64,000 nt of DNA from Methanococcoides methylutens MM1 (GTDB taxonomy: Archaea; Halobacteriota; Methanosarcinia; Methanosarcinales; Methanosarcinaceae): contig NZ_CP009518.1 in assembly GCF_000970325.1 (NCBI RefSeq), forward strand, positions 1,612,001-1,676,000. Direction: 5' to 3'. The translations under genes and the position numbers were made by a program. The notes beneath the pieces are model-generated. The model had not been told where the DNA came from and did not search any database. It was given only the letters and a program-made list of their open reading frames with translations. Below are positions 49,217-57,662 of the stretch, piece by piece. Each line of letters opens with the position of its first letter. Positions within the stretch are counted from its first letter, which is position 1.

Positions 49217-50011
49217 ATGACAATACAGAAGAGAATAGCCATCTATGGAAAGGGCGGTATCGGAAAATCAAGCACCGCATCCAACGTTGCAGCTGCCTGT
49301 GCAGATGAGGGATACAAGGTAATGATCATCGGCTGTGACCCGAAGAGTGACTCATCCATTACATTGCTTGGAGGCAAGCGCATACCAACGATCCTCGACC
49401 TTCTACGTGACGGCGTCGATGTGAAAGAGGAAGACGTGATCCACGAAGGCTACAAAGGCGTAAAATGTGTCGAGGTCGGCGGACCTGAACCTGGAATAGG
49501 ATGTGCAGGACGTGGGATTATCGTTGCCATCCAGACGCTCAAGAAGATATCAAAATCACTTAACGAAATGGACCTCATCATCTACGACGTCCCTGGAGAT
49601 ATCGTATGCGGTGGTTTTGTCGCACCTATTCGCAAGGGACTTGTGAAGGAAGCATACGTGTTGACATCCGGTGAGTACATGCCACTCTATGCAGCGAACA
49701 ACATCTGCAGAGGACTTGCAAAGATCAACACCCCCTTAAGCGGAATTATCTGCAACTCCCGCAGTGTGAGCCGCGAGGAAGAGATCGTCACAAAGTTCGC
49801 ATCAGAGATCGGAAGCGAGCTCATGGCATTCATCCCTAAGGAGCAGATCGTGCAGGACTGCGAAAGGGATGGTTTCTCTGTAATGGAGAAAGCACCTGAC
49901 TCCAACGTAGCAAAGGTATATCGCAAACTTGCACAGGCCATCATGGAAAGGGACAGCTCTGTAATGCCGGAAGCCCTTGATGATGAGCGCCTGAGAGAAC
50001 TTACAAAATAA
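49217..50011 (+). CDS. cfbC: Ni-sirohydrochlorin a,c-diamide reductive cyclase, NifH-like reductase
   Basis: 264 residues, nitrogenase iron protein family. P-loop [10 protein letters not shown] near 11, GCDPKSDSS near 40, and the two cluster Cys in GIGCAGRG near 96 and DIVCGGF near 132. Passes electrons to CfbD on ATP hydrolysis. 15 bases after cfbD. The adjacent CfbD and CfbB genes rule out nitrogenase NifH. Confidence 0.95.
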   Translation: MTIQKRIAIYGKGGIGKSSTASNVAAACADEGYKVMIIGCDPKSDSSITLLGGKRIPTILDLLRDGVDVKEEDVIHEGYKGVKCVEVGGPEPGIGCAGRGIIVAIQTLKKISKSLNEMDLIIYDVPGDIVCGGFVAPIRKGLVKEAYVLTSGEYMPLYAANNICRGLAKINTPLSGIICNSRSVSREEEIVTKFASEIGSELMAFIPKEQIVQDCERDGFSVMEKAPDSNVAKVYRKLAQAIMERDSSVMPEALDDERLRELTK

Positions 50012-50025
50012 AAAGAGAACATCTC

Positions 50026-51498
50026 ATGCCAGCAGAAACAGCAGACAGAAAAATGGACATGCCAAGAATTCTCCTGGCAGCCGACAGGTCATCCTCAGGC
50101 AAGACCACCATCACAGCAGGACTGCTTGCGGCCCTCACTTCCAGAGGATACAGTGTGCAGCCTTTTAAGGTGGCACTTGATTACATCGATCCCAGCTATC
50201 ACTCTGAGATCACCGGGAGACGTGCTCGTAACCTCGACGGTTACCTCATGGAAGAGGAAGGCGTGCTTGATGTGTTCACACATGCATGCGATGTCGACGG
50301 GAAAGCGGATATTGCTGTTATCGAAGGCGTGAGAGGACTTTTCGAAGGGCTGGAAAGCCTTGGTGAGACTGGAAGCACTGCCCAGGTAGCCAAGATGCTG
50401 AACTGCCCTGTCATTTTGATCATCAATGCACGCAGTATCACACGTTCCGCCGCCGCACTTGTGAACGGCTACAAGAACTTCGATCCTGATGTCAACATCG
50501 TTGGTGTGATACTGAACAACATCGGCGGCATGAGACATGCCAAAAAGGCAAAGGAAGCTGTGGAGCACTTTACAGGCGTCCCTGTGCTGGGAATAATACC
50601 CAGGGACAATGCAATGCAGATATCCATGCGCCACCTTGGACTTGTCCCGGCCATCGAGGAGAGGCGCAGGATCAACGACCTTGATGAACGCATTACTGCC
50701 ATTGAGAAGAGGGTTTCCGAAGGCATAGACATCGACAAGGTGCTGGAGCTTGCAAGGCAGGCAGAACCTGTGGAAAAACCGGAAAGTTCCGTGTTCACAG
50801 CACGAAAAACCGAAGGTGAGGCTCCGGTGATCGGAGTTGCACTTGATGAGGCTTTCAATTTCTATTATCACAATAACCTTGAGCTCCTGGAGCTTGCAGG
50901 AGCAAAGATTGAGTATTTCAGCCCTATCCATGACAAGAGCCTTCCGGATGTGGATGCACTTTACCTCGGAGGCGGGTATCCAGAGCTTTTCGCTTCCGAA
51001 CTTGAAGCCAACGAAAGCATGAAGCAGGATATCAAAAAGGCATCAGAGGCCGGACTTCCCATCTATGGGGAATGCGGCGGCCTGATGTATCTTACTGAAC
51101 GCATCACCACAGGTGTAAAAGGGAAAGGCACATACCATATGGCTGAAATGCCGGAATCAACACATGAGATGGTGGGAGCACTGCCCGGACATTCACTTAT
51201 GGGCCACAAGCGCGTGGTCAGCTACAATATCGGAGCACTTGATGTTGATACGATCATAGGGAAATGTGGAAACTCATTCATCGGACACGAGTTCCATCAT
51301 TCCGAGGTAACAGAATTACCATCCGATGCAAAGTTCGCAATAAAACTATCACGCGGAACAGGGATCGTAGACGGATGGGATGGACTGGTGAAAAATAATA
51401 CACTTGGAGCATATGCCCATCTGGAAGCATCCTCATACAAGGATTTTGCCACAACCTTTGTGGACGCTGCAGCAAAATACAGGAGTGAAAAAGCTTGA
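50026..51498 (+). CDS. cfbB: Ni-sirohydrochlorin a,c-diamide synthase
   Basis: 490 residues, CbiA/CobB-like. The N-terminal dethiobiotin-synthetase-like ATP domain has RSSSGKTT near 24, and the C-terminal glutamine amidotransferase has the nucleophile in YGECGGLMYL near 348. It amidates the a and c acetate groups using glutamine. CbiA of the B12 pathway is the close alternative; the cfb operon context decides. Stop overlaps the endA start (TTGA). Confidence 0.92.
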   Translation: MPAETADRKMDMPRILLAADRSSSGKTTITAGLLAALTSRGYSVQPFKVALDYIDPSYHSEITGRRARNLDGYLMEEEGVLDVFTHACDVDGKADIAVIEGVRGLFEGLESLGETGSTAQVAKMLNCPVILIINARSITRSAAALVNGYKNFDPDVNIVGVILNNIGGMRHAKKAKEAVEHFTGVPVLGIIPRDNAMQISMRHLGLVPAIEERRRINDLDERITAIEKRVSEGIDIDKVLELARQAEPVEKPESSVFTARKTEGEAPVIGVALDEAFNFYYHNNLELLELAGAKIEYFSPIHDKSLPDVDALYLGGGYPELFASELEANESMKQDIKKASEAGLPIYGECGGLMYLTERITTGVKGKGTYHMAEMPESTHEMVGALPGHSLMGHKRVVSYNIGALDVDTIIGKCGNSFIGHEFHHSEVTELPSDAKFAIKLSRGTGIVDGWDGLVKNNTLGAYAHLEASSYKDFATTFVDAAAKYRSEKA

Positions 51499-52550
51499 AA
51501 GCAGAGATAATCAATGACCGTGTGCTTGCAGAGAAGAAGGCCGTTAATGAGCTTTACAACACAGGTTATTATGGCAGGCCAAAGAGCAAGGGCCTGGAAC
51601 TTACACTTATTGAAGCTGCATACCTTGCATACCGTGGCAAGATCGATGTGGAACACAACGGGAATGTACTTGATTTCCCGGGATTTTTCAAGATCGCATC
51701 GACACTTCATCCATCTTTCGAGCTGAAATATATCGTTTACAAGGACCTCAGGGAAAGAGGGTTCTACGTCCAGCCGGGAGTTACCGATTTCCGTGTCTAT
51801 CCGCGTGGAAGCCACCCCGGGAAAGGCGCTGCAAAACAGTTCGTCTACGTCAGGTCCGAAAGGGTGCCAATGCCACTCAAGGACCTTCTCAGGTCACTGA
51901 ACGCAGCAGAAAATGTCCGCAAGCAGATGATACTTGCTATCGTGGATGAAGAAAGTGACATCACGTTCTACGAGGTGAAAAGACCACGGATAAAAGGCGG
52001 AATGGGAGATTCACTTTACCCGGACATCAATACTGAAGCGACGTTCCTTGAGGACAGGGTAATTATCTGGGATGAGGATGCATCCACAGCACTCTTTGAG
52101 AACGGTTTCTATGGCAAACCACTTGACAAGCAAAGGCTCCAGCTCTCACTTGTGGAATCACGATACCTGATGGAAAATGGTGTTATCAATGTCAGAAACC
52201 GGCAGGACAATGTGATGGACAGCGAGTCATTCACAGATATCGCTTCGAAGATCGAGCCGGAGTTCCTTTTGAAGAACAGTGTTTACACAGACCTCCGTGA
52301 GAAAGGAGTAGTTCCAAAAACAGGATTCAAGTTCGGCAGCCATTTCCGTGTCTATGCACAGGTGGAATCCCCTGCAAAGATACCTCACTCTGAATATCTG
52401 GTACATTCAATTCCTTCAGACCATGAGTTCAGACTTCCTGTAATGTCAAGGGCTGTCCGCCTTGCTAACAGTGTCAGGAAAAGCATGCTATATGCGGTTC
52501 CTGAAGATGATGGTATCGACTACATTGATATTGGAAGAGTGAAGATGTGA
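51495..52550 (+). CDS. endA: tRNA-splicing endonuclease (tandem-repeat type)
   Basis: 351 residues made of two homologous halves (about 1-175 and 176-351), the homodimeric archaeal architecture. The C-terminal half keeps the catalytic set: FRVY (Tyr), HSEYLVH (His) and VRKSM (Lys). In the N-terminal half the His position is lost (AKQFVYV), so it is structural. Starts with TTG inside the cfbB stop, with CAGGAG upstream, so it is translationally coupled to F430 synthesis for no obvious reason. Confidence 0.92.
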   Translation: MKAEIINDRVLAEKKAVNELYNTGYYGRPKSKGLELTLIEAAYLAYRGKIDVEHNGNVLDFPGFFKIASTLHPSFELKYIVYKDLRERGFYVQPGVTDFRVYPRGSHPGKGAAKQFVYVRSERVPMPLKDLLRSLNAAENVRKQMILAIVDEESDITFYEVKRPRIKGGMGDSLYPDINTEATFLEDRVIIWDEDASTALFENGFYGKPLDKQRLQLSLVESRYLMENGVINVRNRQDNVMDSESFTDIASKIEPEFLLKNSVYTDLREKGVVPKTGFKFGSHFRVYAQVESPAKIPHSEYLVHSIPSDHEFRLPVMSRAVRLANSVRKSMLYAVPEDDGIDYIDIGRVKM

Positions 52551-52610
52551 TATTCCACATCAACACTTTTCAAAATAACATTTATTAACTATCTTTTCAA
52601 ATAATCTGGC

Positions 52611-53315
52611 ATGGAAGCACTTTATCTGAAAGACTGTTACGTCAGGGAATTCGAAGCCACTGTTTTGAGCGTGACGGATGACAAATTCGTTGTCCTCGAC
52701 AGGACCGCCTTTTACCCAAAGTCCGGCGGCCAGCCATACGACACCGGAGTTCTAATCAGCGATGGGAAGGAGTACAAGGTCGTTTTCGTAGGGAAGTTTG
52801 AAGGCCAGATCAGCCATGAGGTCAGTGAACCGGGACTTAAAGAAGGCGACAAAGTAAAGGGTATCATCGACTGGGACAGGCGTACCCTTTTCATGAACTA
52901 TCATACCGCATCCCACATCCTCAGTGCAATCATCCATAACGAGACAGGAGCAAAGATATCAGGGAACCAGATCGCAGAGGAGAAGACACGTGTGGACTTC
53001 AATCTGGAGAACTTTGACAGGGAACAGATCGGCTCATACGAAGCAAAGGTCAATGAGGTCATCGACAGGGGAATTAATGTGAAGATCGACATTCTCCCGA
53101 GAGAAGAAGCACTGACGATACCTTCCGTGGTAAAGCTCAAGGATGCGTTCCCTCCGGAGATCGAAGAGATCCGAGTTATCAGAATACCGGAGATCGATGA
53201 CCAGGCATGTGGAGGAACACATGTGAAAAATACAGGCGAGATCCCGCATATCGAGATCTTCAAGGCAGAGAACAAAGGAAAGAATAACAGGAGGATCTAT
53301 TTCAGATTCGCCTGA
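52611..53315 (+). CDS. alaX: Alanyl-tRNA editing protein AlaX
   Basis: 234 residues, medium form (AlaX-M). Zinc-site motifs HTASH near 98 and CGGTHV near 201, plus the N-terminal FYPKSGGQPYD of the AlaRS-like editing domain. It removes Ser (or Gly) from mischarged tRNA-Ala. A TATA-like TTTATTAAC at 52581-52589 lies about 27 bases before the ATG, so the message may be leaderless. A T-rich tract follows the stop. Confidence 0.93.
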   Translation: MEALYLKDCYVREFEATVLSVTDDKFVVLDRTAFYPKSGGQPYDTGVLISDGKEYKVVFVGKFEGQISHEVSEPGLKEGDKVKGIIDWDRRTLFMNYHTASHILSAIIHNETGAKISGNQIAEEKTRVDFNLENFDREQIGSYEAKVNEVIDRGINVKIDILPREEALTIPSVVKLKDAFPPEIEEIRVIRIPEIDDQACGGTHVKNTGEIPHIEIFKAENKGKNNRRIYFRFA

Positions 53316-53364
53316 TCTTCTTTTTTAAACTTAAAGTTAAATTTACACTGCTGATCTTAATAAA

Positions 53365-54432
53365 TCAATCCTCATCTTCCTCGAAGTACCTTCGTACAAG
53401 CAGCCCAAGACTTGAAACAAGCAGCACCACCAGAAAGATCGCAATAACCATTCCTTCCAGAGTGAAGTCCTGCCATGAATGTACCGATACCCACATACCG
53501 CTGCGGGTAACGAATGTTGCGAATATGACCAGAATGAAGGAAGTCACTGCAAGCATCGGTGCGAGGAACCTGTATTCCCCATGTCGGACCCTTGTCTGGG
53601 CATGAAGGTAAGCGGTGGCAGTGATCCAGGGGATCAGTGATGATGTCTCAACAGGGTCCCATGTCCAGTACCAGGCACCCCATCCAAGGACCTCGTATGC
53701 CCAGAAACCGCCAAGACCGATGCCTGCTGTGAGGAACAACCATGCCATCCTCATCCAGTCCCTGGATATCTTTATCCATTTCTCATCATCGATGAGAAGG
53801 GTTGCAAGAGCAGCTGCGAATGGAATTGTGAAAGCTGCATAACCAAGGAACAGTACCGGAGGATGGACTGCCATCCACGGGTTCCTCAGGAGAGGATTCA
53901 TACCCTGTCCATCCGTAAGCGGATATGCTGATACGAACGGGTTCCAGTTGGAGATCTCCACGTATGAACCTATATCTCCGTAATACATGGAGAACGGGTT
54001 CTTCAGTACCAGCAACATCAGGAAGACGGTAACGATAAGCAGGCATATGGCCCGGGTGATGTTCATGACCCTGCTATCGAACAGCTCCTTTGTGTGCCCT
54101 GTGTACTGCATTGCCAGGAGCATCAGGAGGGTGAACCATGTCCAGAGCAGGAACGAACCTTCCTGGCCTGCCCACAATGCGGAAAGACGATAGACAAATT
54201 CAAGGTCGACGCTTGAATGCATGTAGACATAGACGTAGGATGCTGATACCGTGAGCAGGTAATAGGTCAGCAGCAGGATCGCAAGTGTGATGGCTCCCGC
54301 AGAGCCAAACTCAAGCTTTCTGGAAAGTGAACCTGCACTGGTACTATTTGTACGCAGGTGGATGATGGAATATGCAGCTGAAGCCGCACCGAGGATAAAT
54401 GCTATCCAGATAAGGATCATTCCAAAGTTCAT
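53365..54432 (-). CDS. ccmF1: CcmF N-terminal half (heme lyase subunit, split)
   Basis: 355 residues with about nine helices. Carries the WWD heme-binding motif GWGAWYWTWDPVE near 245 and conserved His (NPWMAVHPP near 190, VHSWQDF near 320). It corresponds to the front half of bacterial CcmF, which ligates heme to apocytochrome c. Its ATG overlaps the stop of the second-half gene upstream (ATGA), so the pair is translationally coupled. Split CcmF proteins are known in other lineages. Confidence 0.88.
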   Translation of the reverse strand: MNFGMILIWIAFILGAASAAYSIIHLRTNSTSAGSLSRKLEFGSAGAITLAILLLTYYLLTVSASYVYVYMHSSVDLEFVYRLSALWAGQEGSFLLWTWFTLLMLLAMQYTGHTKELFDSRVMNITRAICLLIVTVFLMLLVLKNPFSMYYGDIGSYVEISNWNPFVSAYPLTDGQGMNPLLRNPWMAVHPPVLFLGYAAFTIPFAAALATLLIDDEKWIKISRDWMRMAWLFLTAGIGLGGFWAYEVLGWGAWYWTWDPVETSSLIPWITATAYLHAQTRVRHGEYRFLAPMLAVTSFILVIFATFVTRSGMWVSVHSWQDFTLEGMVIAIFLVVLLVSSLGLLVRRYFEEDED

Positions 54433-55424
54433 TTTTTACCTCCCTTACTACCTTCTGGGTCTTTGTTCCTCTTTCCTTTGATCTTAGCCACAGTGTTTGC
54501 AGCTTTCCCATCAACCGAATAATCAATAATTCCAAGAACACTTATTCCGGCAAGCATCAGGAACAGACCACCCCAGATGAATGTGATGAAAGGTACGGTT
54601 CTTACATATAAGCTGACCTCGCCGCTGGTCTCATTCAGCGCTTTTGGAGCTATGAAAAGTTCTTCGAATATTCCGCGATGCACATATGTGGTGGTGTAGG
54701 TCTGACCCCATTTGAAGTCGGTTATGTATTTCACCTGACCGCTGTCAAAATAAGCACCATTTTTGTAGACATCGAAATCCACATAGGTTGCATAGGATGA
54801 ACCATGATATTGTTTGTAATGTGAACCTTCGAAAACGGAATCCATCCCGGTAACCGAGACCATGTAGTCCTGTCCTTCGAACTAACCGGCAGAGTCCATG
54901 GAGACAACAGCAGAACCATCCACTTTCATGTTACTGCTGGCAACGATGCCTATGAGGATGAGAATTATTCCAAGGTGGATGACGTGTGCACTGACCCCCC
55001 TCAGTTTCATCATATTGGAATCCCTTTGAAGGGACATATAGATCTTATAGAATGTGGCCACCAGGCCCATGCTAACTATTGGGACGGAAACATCAAGGGG
55101 AAGGTTTCCGAATGGTGAAAGAAAAACAAATGCGATGGACATTGCTACAGTGAGACCTCCCACGAACAACGTTCTCTTCGCACCGAAGTAACCATAGAGC
55201 AAATACATCGTGAGCAATATCACCAGTGCTGCGGTTGGAAGAGCGCTCCTGTCATTGAAGTACTCAGGAGTCATAGCCATCTCAACGCCTGTGGTCAGCC
55301 TAACTATCAGTGGGGTCAGCATGCCCACAGTTATGAGAGCAGCAAGGAGCAGCATGGTCAGTACTGCTGCCAGCATGAGGTTACTGCTGTTCACGAGGTC
55401 TTTGCTTTGTTTCATGAAATTCAC
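54429..55424 (-). CDS. ccmF2: CcmF C-terminal half, interrupted by in-frame UAG
   Basis: Reading frame of 331 residues plus stop, with one UAG at codon 181. Before it: four helices like the CcmF rear half (MTPEYFND, HVIHLGIILILIG). After it, in the same frame: a beta-rich extracytoplasmic segment (FEGQDYMVSVTGM) and a final helix (TFIWGGLFLMLAGISVLGIID), which together complete CcmF. Both parts look conserved and undamaged, and the gene overlaps ccmF1 by ATGA. Readthrough as pyrrolysine would give one protein; reinitiation at ATG 54863 or a recent nonsense change (CAG to TAG) are alternatives. Start GTG 55424 or ATG 55415; ribosome site weak. Confidence 0.75.
54882..54884 (-). other. In-frame UAG codon within ccmF2
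   Basis: The minus-strand triplet TAG is codon 181 counted from 55424, and the downstream 150 codons are in the same frame without another stop. Flanking residues are SMDSAG before and FEGQDYM after. All other genes in the window end in TAA or TGA. Confidence 0.9.
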
Positions 55425-55567
55425 AATCGTTATGTCTGTTCAAATATGTATCGGTACTGACATTAAAAAAGCAGGATCAATAATGATAGAATATTACTGA
55501 AATAATTGTTTCCGGAAAAGAAAGATTGAAAGGCGGCATAGCCCGCCTTACAGAAAATACCTGTTGT

Positions 55568-56059
55568 TCAGTCCACCTTGCTGAATTTTGAATGAACAGC
55601 ACCACAGACAGGACACCTTTCAGGAGCTTCACCTTCCACGGTATAACCACATACCTCACAGACATAGTAGTCTGCGTCATCATTATCATCCATGTTTTCC
55701 AGTGCCTTCTGGTAGAGCTCAGCATGGACCTTTTCGACCTGGTTTGCAAGATCAAAGCTGCGTACAGCTTTCTTGTTGCCTTCTTTTTCTGCTTCCTCGA
55801 TGAAGGCAGGATACATCTCGTTGAATTCCATGGTCTCGCCGGCAATTGCTTCCTGAAGGTTCTCCTCAGTGCTCTTTACCTCTCCCAGTACCCTCAGGTG
55901 ATTGTGAGCATGTACTGTTTCTGCATATGCTGCTGCCCTGAATAGTTTGGCGATCTTCGTGAAACCTTCCTTGTCAGCCATTTTCGCAAAAGCAAGGTAC
56001 TTCCTGTTTGCCATTGATTCACCAGCAAACGCTTCTTTCAGATTTTCAGTGGTACTCAT
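55568..56059 (-). CDS. Rubrerythrin
   Basis: 163 residues. An N-terminal ferritin-like di-iron domain (EAFAGESMANRKY, ETVHAHNHL, EAIAGETMEFNEM, ANQVEKVHAELY give the Glu and His ligands) and a C-terminal rubredoxin site CEVCG ... CPVCG. It reduces hydrogen peroxide. The frame reaches 56104, but ATG 56059 follows GGAGGA. Complements the superoxide reductase at 21.3 kb. Confidence 0.93.
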   Translation of the reverse strand: MSTTENLKEAFAGESMANRKYLAFAKMADKEGFTKIAKLFRAAAYAETVHAHNHLRVLGEVKSTEENLQEAIAGETMEFNEMYPAFIEEAEKEGNKKAVRSFDLANQVEKVHAELYQKALENMDDNDDADYYVCEVCGYTVEGEAPERCPVCGAVHSKFSKVD

Positions 56060-56196
56060 GAGATTCCTCCATTTTTTACTATATTGCAAGTTAACTGGGT
56101 ACATATCAAATATATGATTAATGGAAGGAAGAACCTGAGAAAGAGTATGTTAGAGGACTGCCTGATGAAAGGAAGAAAGGCCGGAGTTTGAGTTGG

Positions 56197-56204
56197 TTTT
56201 ATAT
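56197..56204 (+). promoter_or_regulatory. carS-pyrE promoter
   Basis: TTTTATAT within GGTTTTATATATC predicts a start near 56225, only about 22 bases before the proposed ACG start codon of carS and well before the first ATG at 56280. Confidence 0.45.
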
Positions 56205-56246
56205 ATCAATGGAGCAGATTAAAGCAAAAAACATTGAGTTGATAAC

Positions 56247-56807
56247 ACGATCGAGCTAATTGTTCTTGCAGTATGGTTAATGCTTCCGGCATACCTGCCG
56301 AATCCTTTTGCAGCTGTCTTTGGAGGCGGTCGCCCCATCGATGGTGGAAAGACAATGTCTGACGGCAGGCGCATCCTCGGGGATGGAAAAACCTTCCGCG
56401 GCTTCTTTGCCGGGCTTATATGCGGTACCCTTGCAGGACTGTTGCAGATGAGGCTGATCGAAAGTTACCCTGTGATACTGGGAGCACAACTTCCAGCATT
56501 CGGAACAGGCGGGCTGAACACTACCATTGTTGTGTTCGCTCTTGCGTTTGGATCTCTCTTCGGGGACATGTTCATGAGCTTCTTTAAGAGACGCATGGGA
56601 CTAAAACGTGGAGCTCCACTGCCGGTTGTAGACCAGCTTGATTTCGTAATGGGAGCACTAATATTTGCTTACCTGGCATCACCATACTGGTTCTCCGAAC
56701 AGTTTACGTTCAAGATCATACTGGTAATCCTGATCATCACACCCCTACTTCACCTTGTGACGAATGTCATAGGATACTTCATAGGTGTCAAGAAAGAACC
56801 ATGGTAA
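56247..56807 (+). CDS. carS: CDP-archaeol synthase, probable ACG start
   Basis: Membrane enzyme that activates unsaturated archaetidic acid with CTP for polar lipid synthesis. Family motifs: WLMLPAYLPNP, FGGGRPIDGGK, GDGKTFRG and the C-terminal PVVDQLDFVMGAL. The first ATG (56280) would cut into the first helix. Upstream in frame, codons for IELIVLAVW complete that helix, and GAGTTGATAAC precedes ACG at 56247 exactly as GAGTTGATAAC precedes the argF ATG at 61324. This gives 186 residues. ATC at 56250 is another possible start. pyrE follows after 31 bases. Confidence 0.85.
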   Translation, partial: TIELIVLAVWLMLPAYLPNPFAAVFGGGRPIDGGKTMSDGRRILGDGKTFRGFFAGLICGTLAGLLQMRLIESYPVILGAQLPAFGTGGLNTTIVVFALAFGSLFGDMFMSFFKRRMGLKRGAPLPVVDQLDFVMGALIFAYLASPYWFSEQFTFKIILVILIITPLLHLVTNVIGYFIGVKKEPW

Positions 56808-56838
56808 ATATTACATCTCACAAAAGGAACGGATCACA

Positions 56839-57384
56839 ATGACAACATCACCAAATAACAAGGAAGAACTTATAGATGCACTCAAAACCTGCGGAGCTGT
56901 CAAGTTCGGTGACTTCACCCTTGCATCCGGCAAGAAGAGCAAGTATTACATCGACATCAAAAAGGCCAGTTCTGACCCGGGAACATTGAAGATCATCGCA
57001 AAACAGGCAGCTGCACTTATCAAGGAAATGGACATCGATATTGTTGGCGGTGTTGCACTGGGTGGCGTTCCGATTGCCACAGCAGTATCTCTCGAGACTA
57101 ACATGCCACTCCTGCTGATACGCAAATCTGCCAAGGAATATGGAACCGGAGGAAGATTTGTGGGTGAAGCTGAAGAAGGGGACAGGATCATCCTGCTGGA
57201 AGATGTGACAACCAGTGGCGGTTCTGTGCTGGAAGCAATTGGTGCCATAAGGGATGCCGGATGCATCATTGACAAGGTCATCACCGTTGTGGACCGTGAG
57301 GACGGTGCAACTGAGAACCTCGGTGAGATCGATGTGAAACTTGTCCCGCTTGTGCGTGCAAGTGACCTTCTTGCTGACAACTAA
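56839..57384 (+). CDS. pyrE: Orotate phosphoribosyltransferase
   Basis: 181 residues. PRPP-binding loop IILLEDVTTSGGS near 117, plus the SGKKSKYYIDIKK segment near 28. Makes OMP, the substrate of pyrF at 15.4 kb. The frame is open to 56785, but ATG 56839 has AAGGA about ten bases upstream. Co-transcribed with carS. Confidence 0.94.
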   Translation: MTTSPNNKEELIDALKTCGAVKFGDFTLASGKKSKYYIDIKKASSDPGTLKIIAKQAAALIKEMDIDIVGGVALGGVPIATAVSLETNMPLLLIRKSAKEYGTGGRFVGEAEEGDRIILLEDVTTSGGSVLEAIGAIRDAGCIIDKVITVVDREDGATENLGEIDVKLVPLVRASDLLADN

Positions 57385-57395
57385 AACGATATAAA

Positions 57396-57438
57396 TGCAG
57401 CAGTAAAGTTATTCTGCTGCAATTGGCTTTTTTTTAGT
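57396..57438 (+). terminator. carS-pyrE terminator
   Basis: TGCAGCAG (57396-57403) pairs with CTGCTGCA (57414-57421), then a run of eight or nine T near 57428-57435. Confidence 0.7.
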
Positions 57439-57470
57439 TTATTTCCGCTTACGGGTTTTTGCCGCTCGCA

Positions 57471-57556
57471 GTTTAAATAGTTTTAACGACATAGCCTATA
57501 GAGGAGTGGGTTAGTAGCATTCATTTTGAAGTATCAAAGTGGAAACTGCCTCTATA
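57471..57556 (+). promoter_or_regulatory. hcp promoter and possible leader hairpin
   Basis: GTTTAAATAG (57471-57480) gives a start near 57502 and a leader of about 160 bases. TATAGAGG at 57497-57504 is perfectly inverted as CCTCTATA at 57549-57556, near the 5' end of that leader. The rest of the gap to 57662 has no open frame of note. Confidence 0.35.
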
Positions 57557-57662
57557 AGTAGCATTATCTCTGATATAACAGTGTTAACTCTCGAGCACAA
57601 TTGCATTTCGGGCAGAGAGAGCCACATACCTACATACCATACCTAAAACTCAAGGTGATAAT

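Noticed and set aside
49217..50011. Nitrogenase NifH
   Set aside because: The neighbours cfbA, E, D and B place this NifH-like gene in F430 synthesis; nifD/K and nif accessory genes are absent.
50095..50931. 278-residue open frame on the minus strand
   Set aside because: Antisense to cfbB with no start signal.
54429..55424. Frameshift explanation for the split ccmF2
   Set aside because: The two parts are in the same reading frame (561 bases, a multiple of three, between the two ATGs), so only the UAG separates them.
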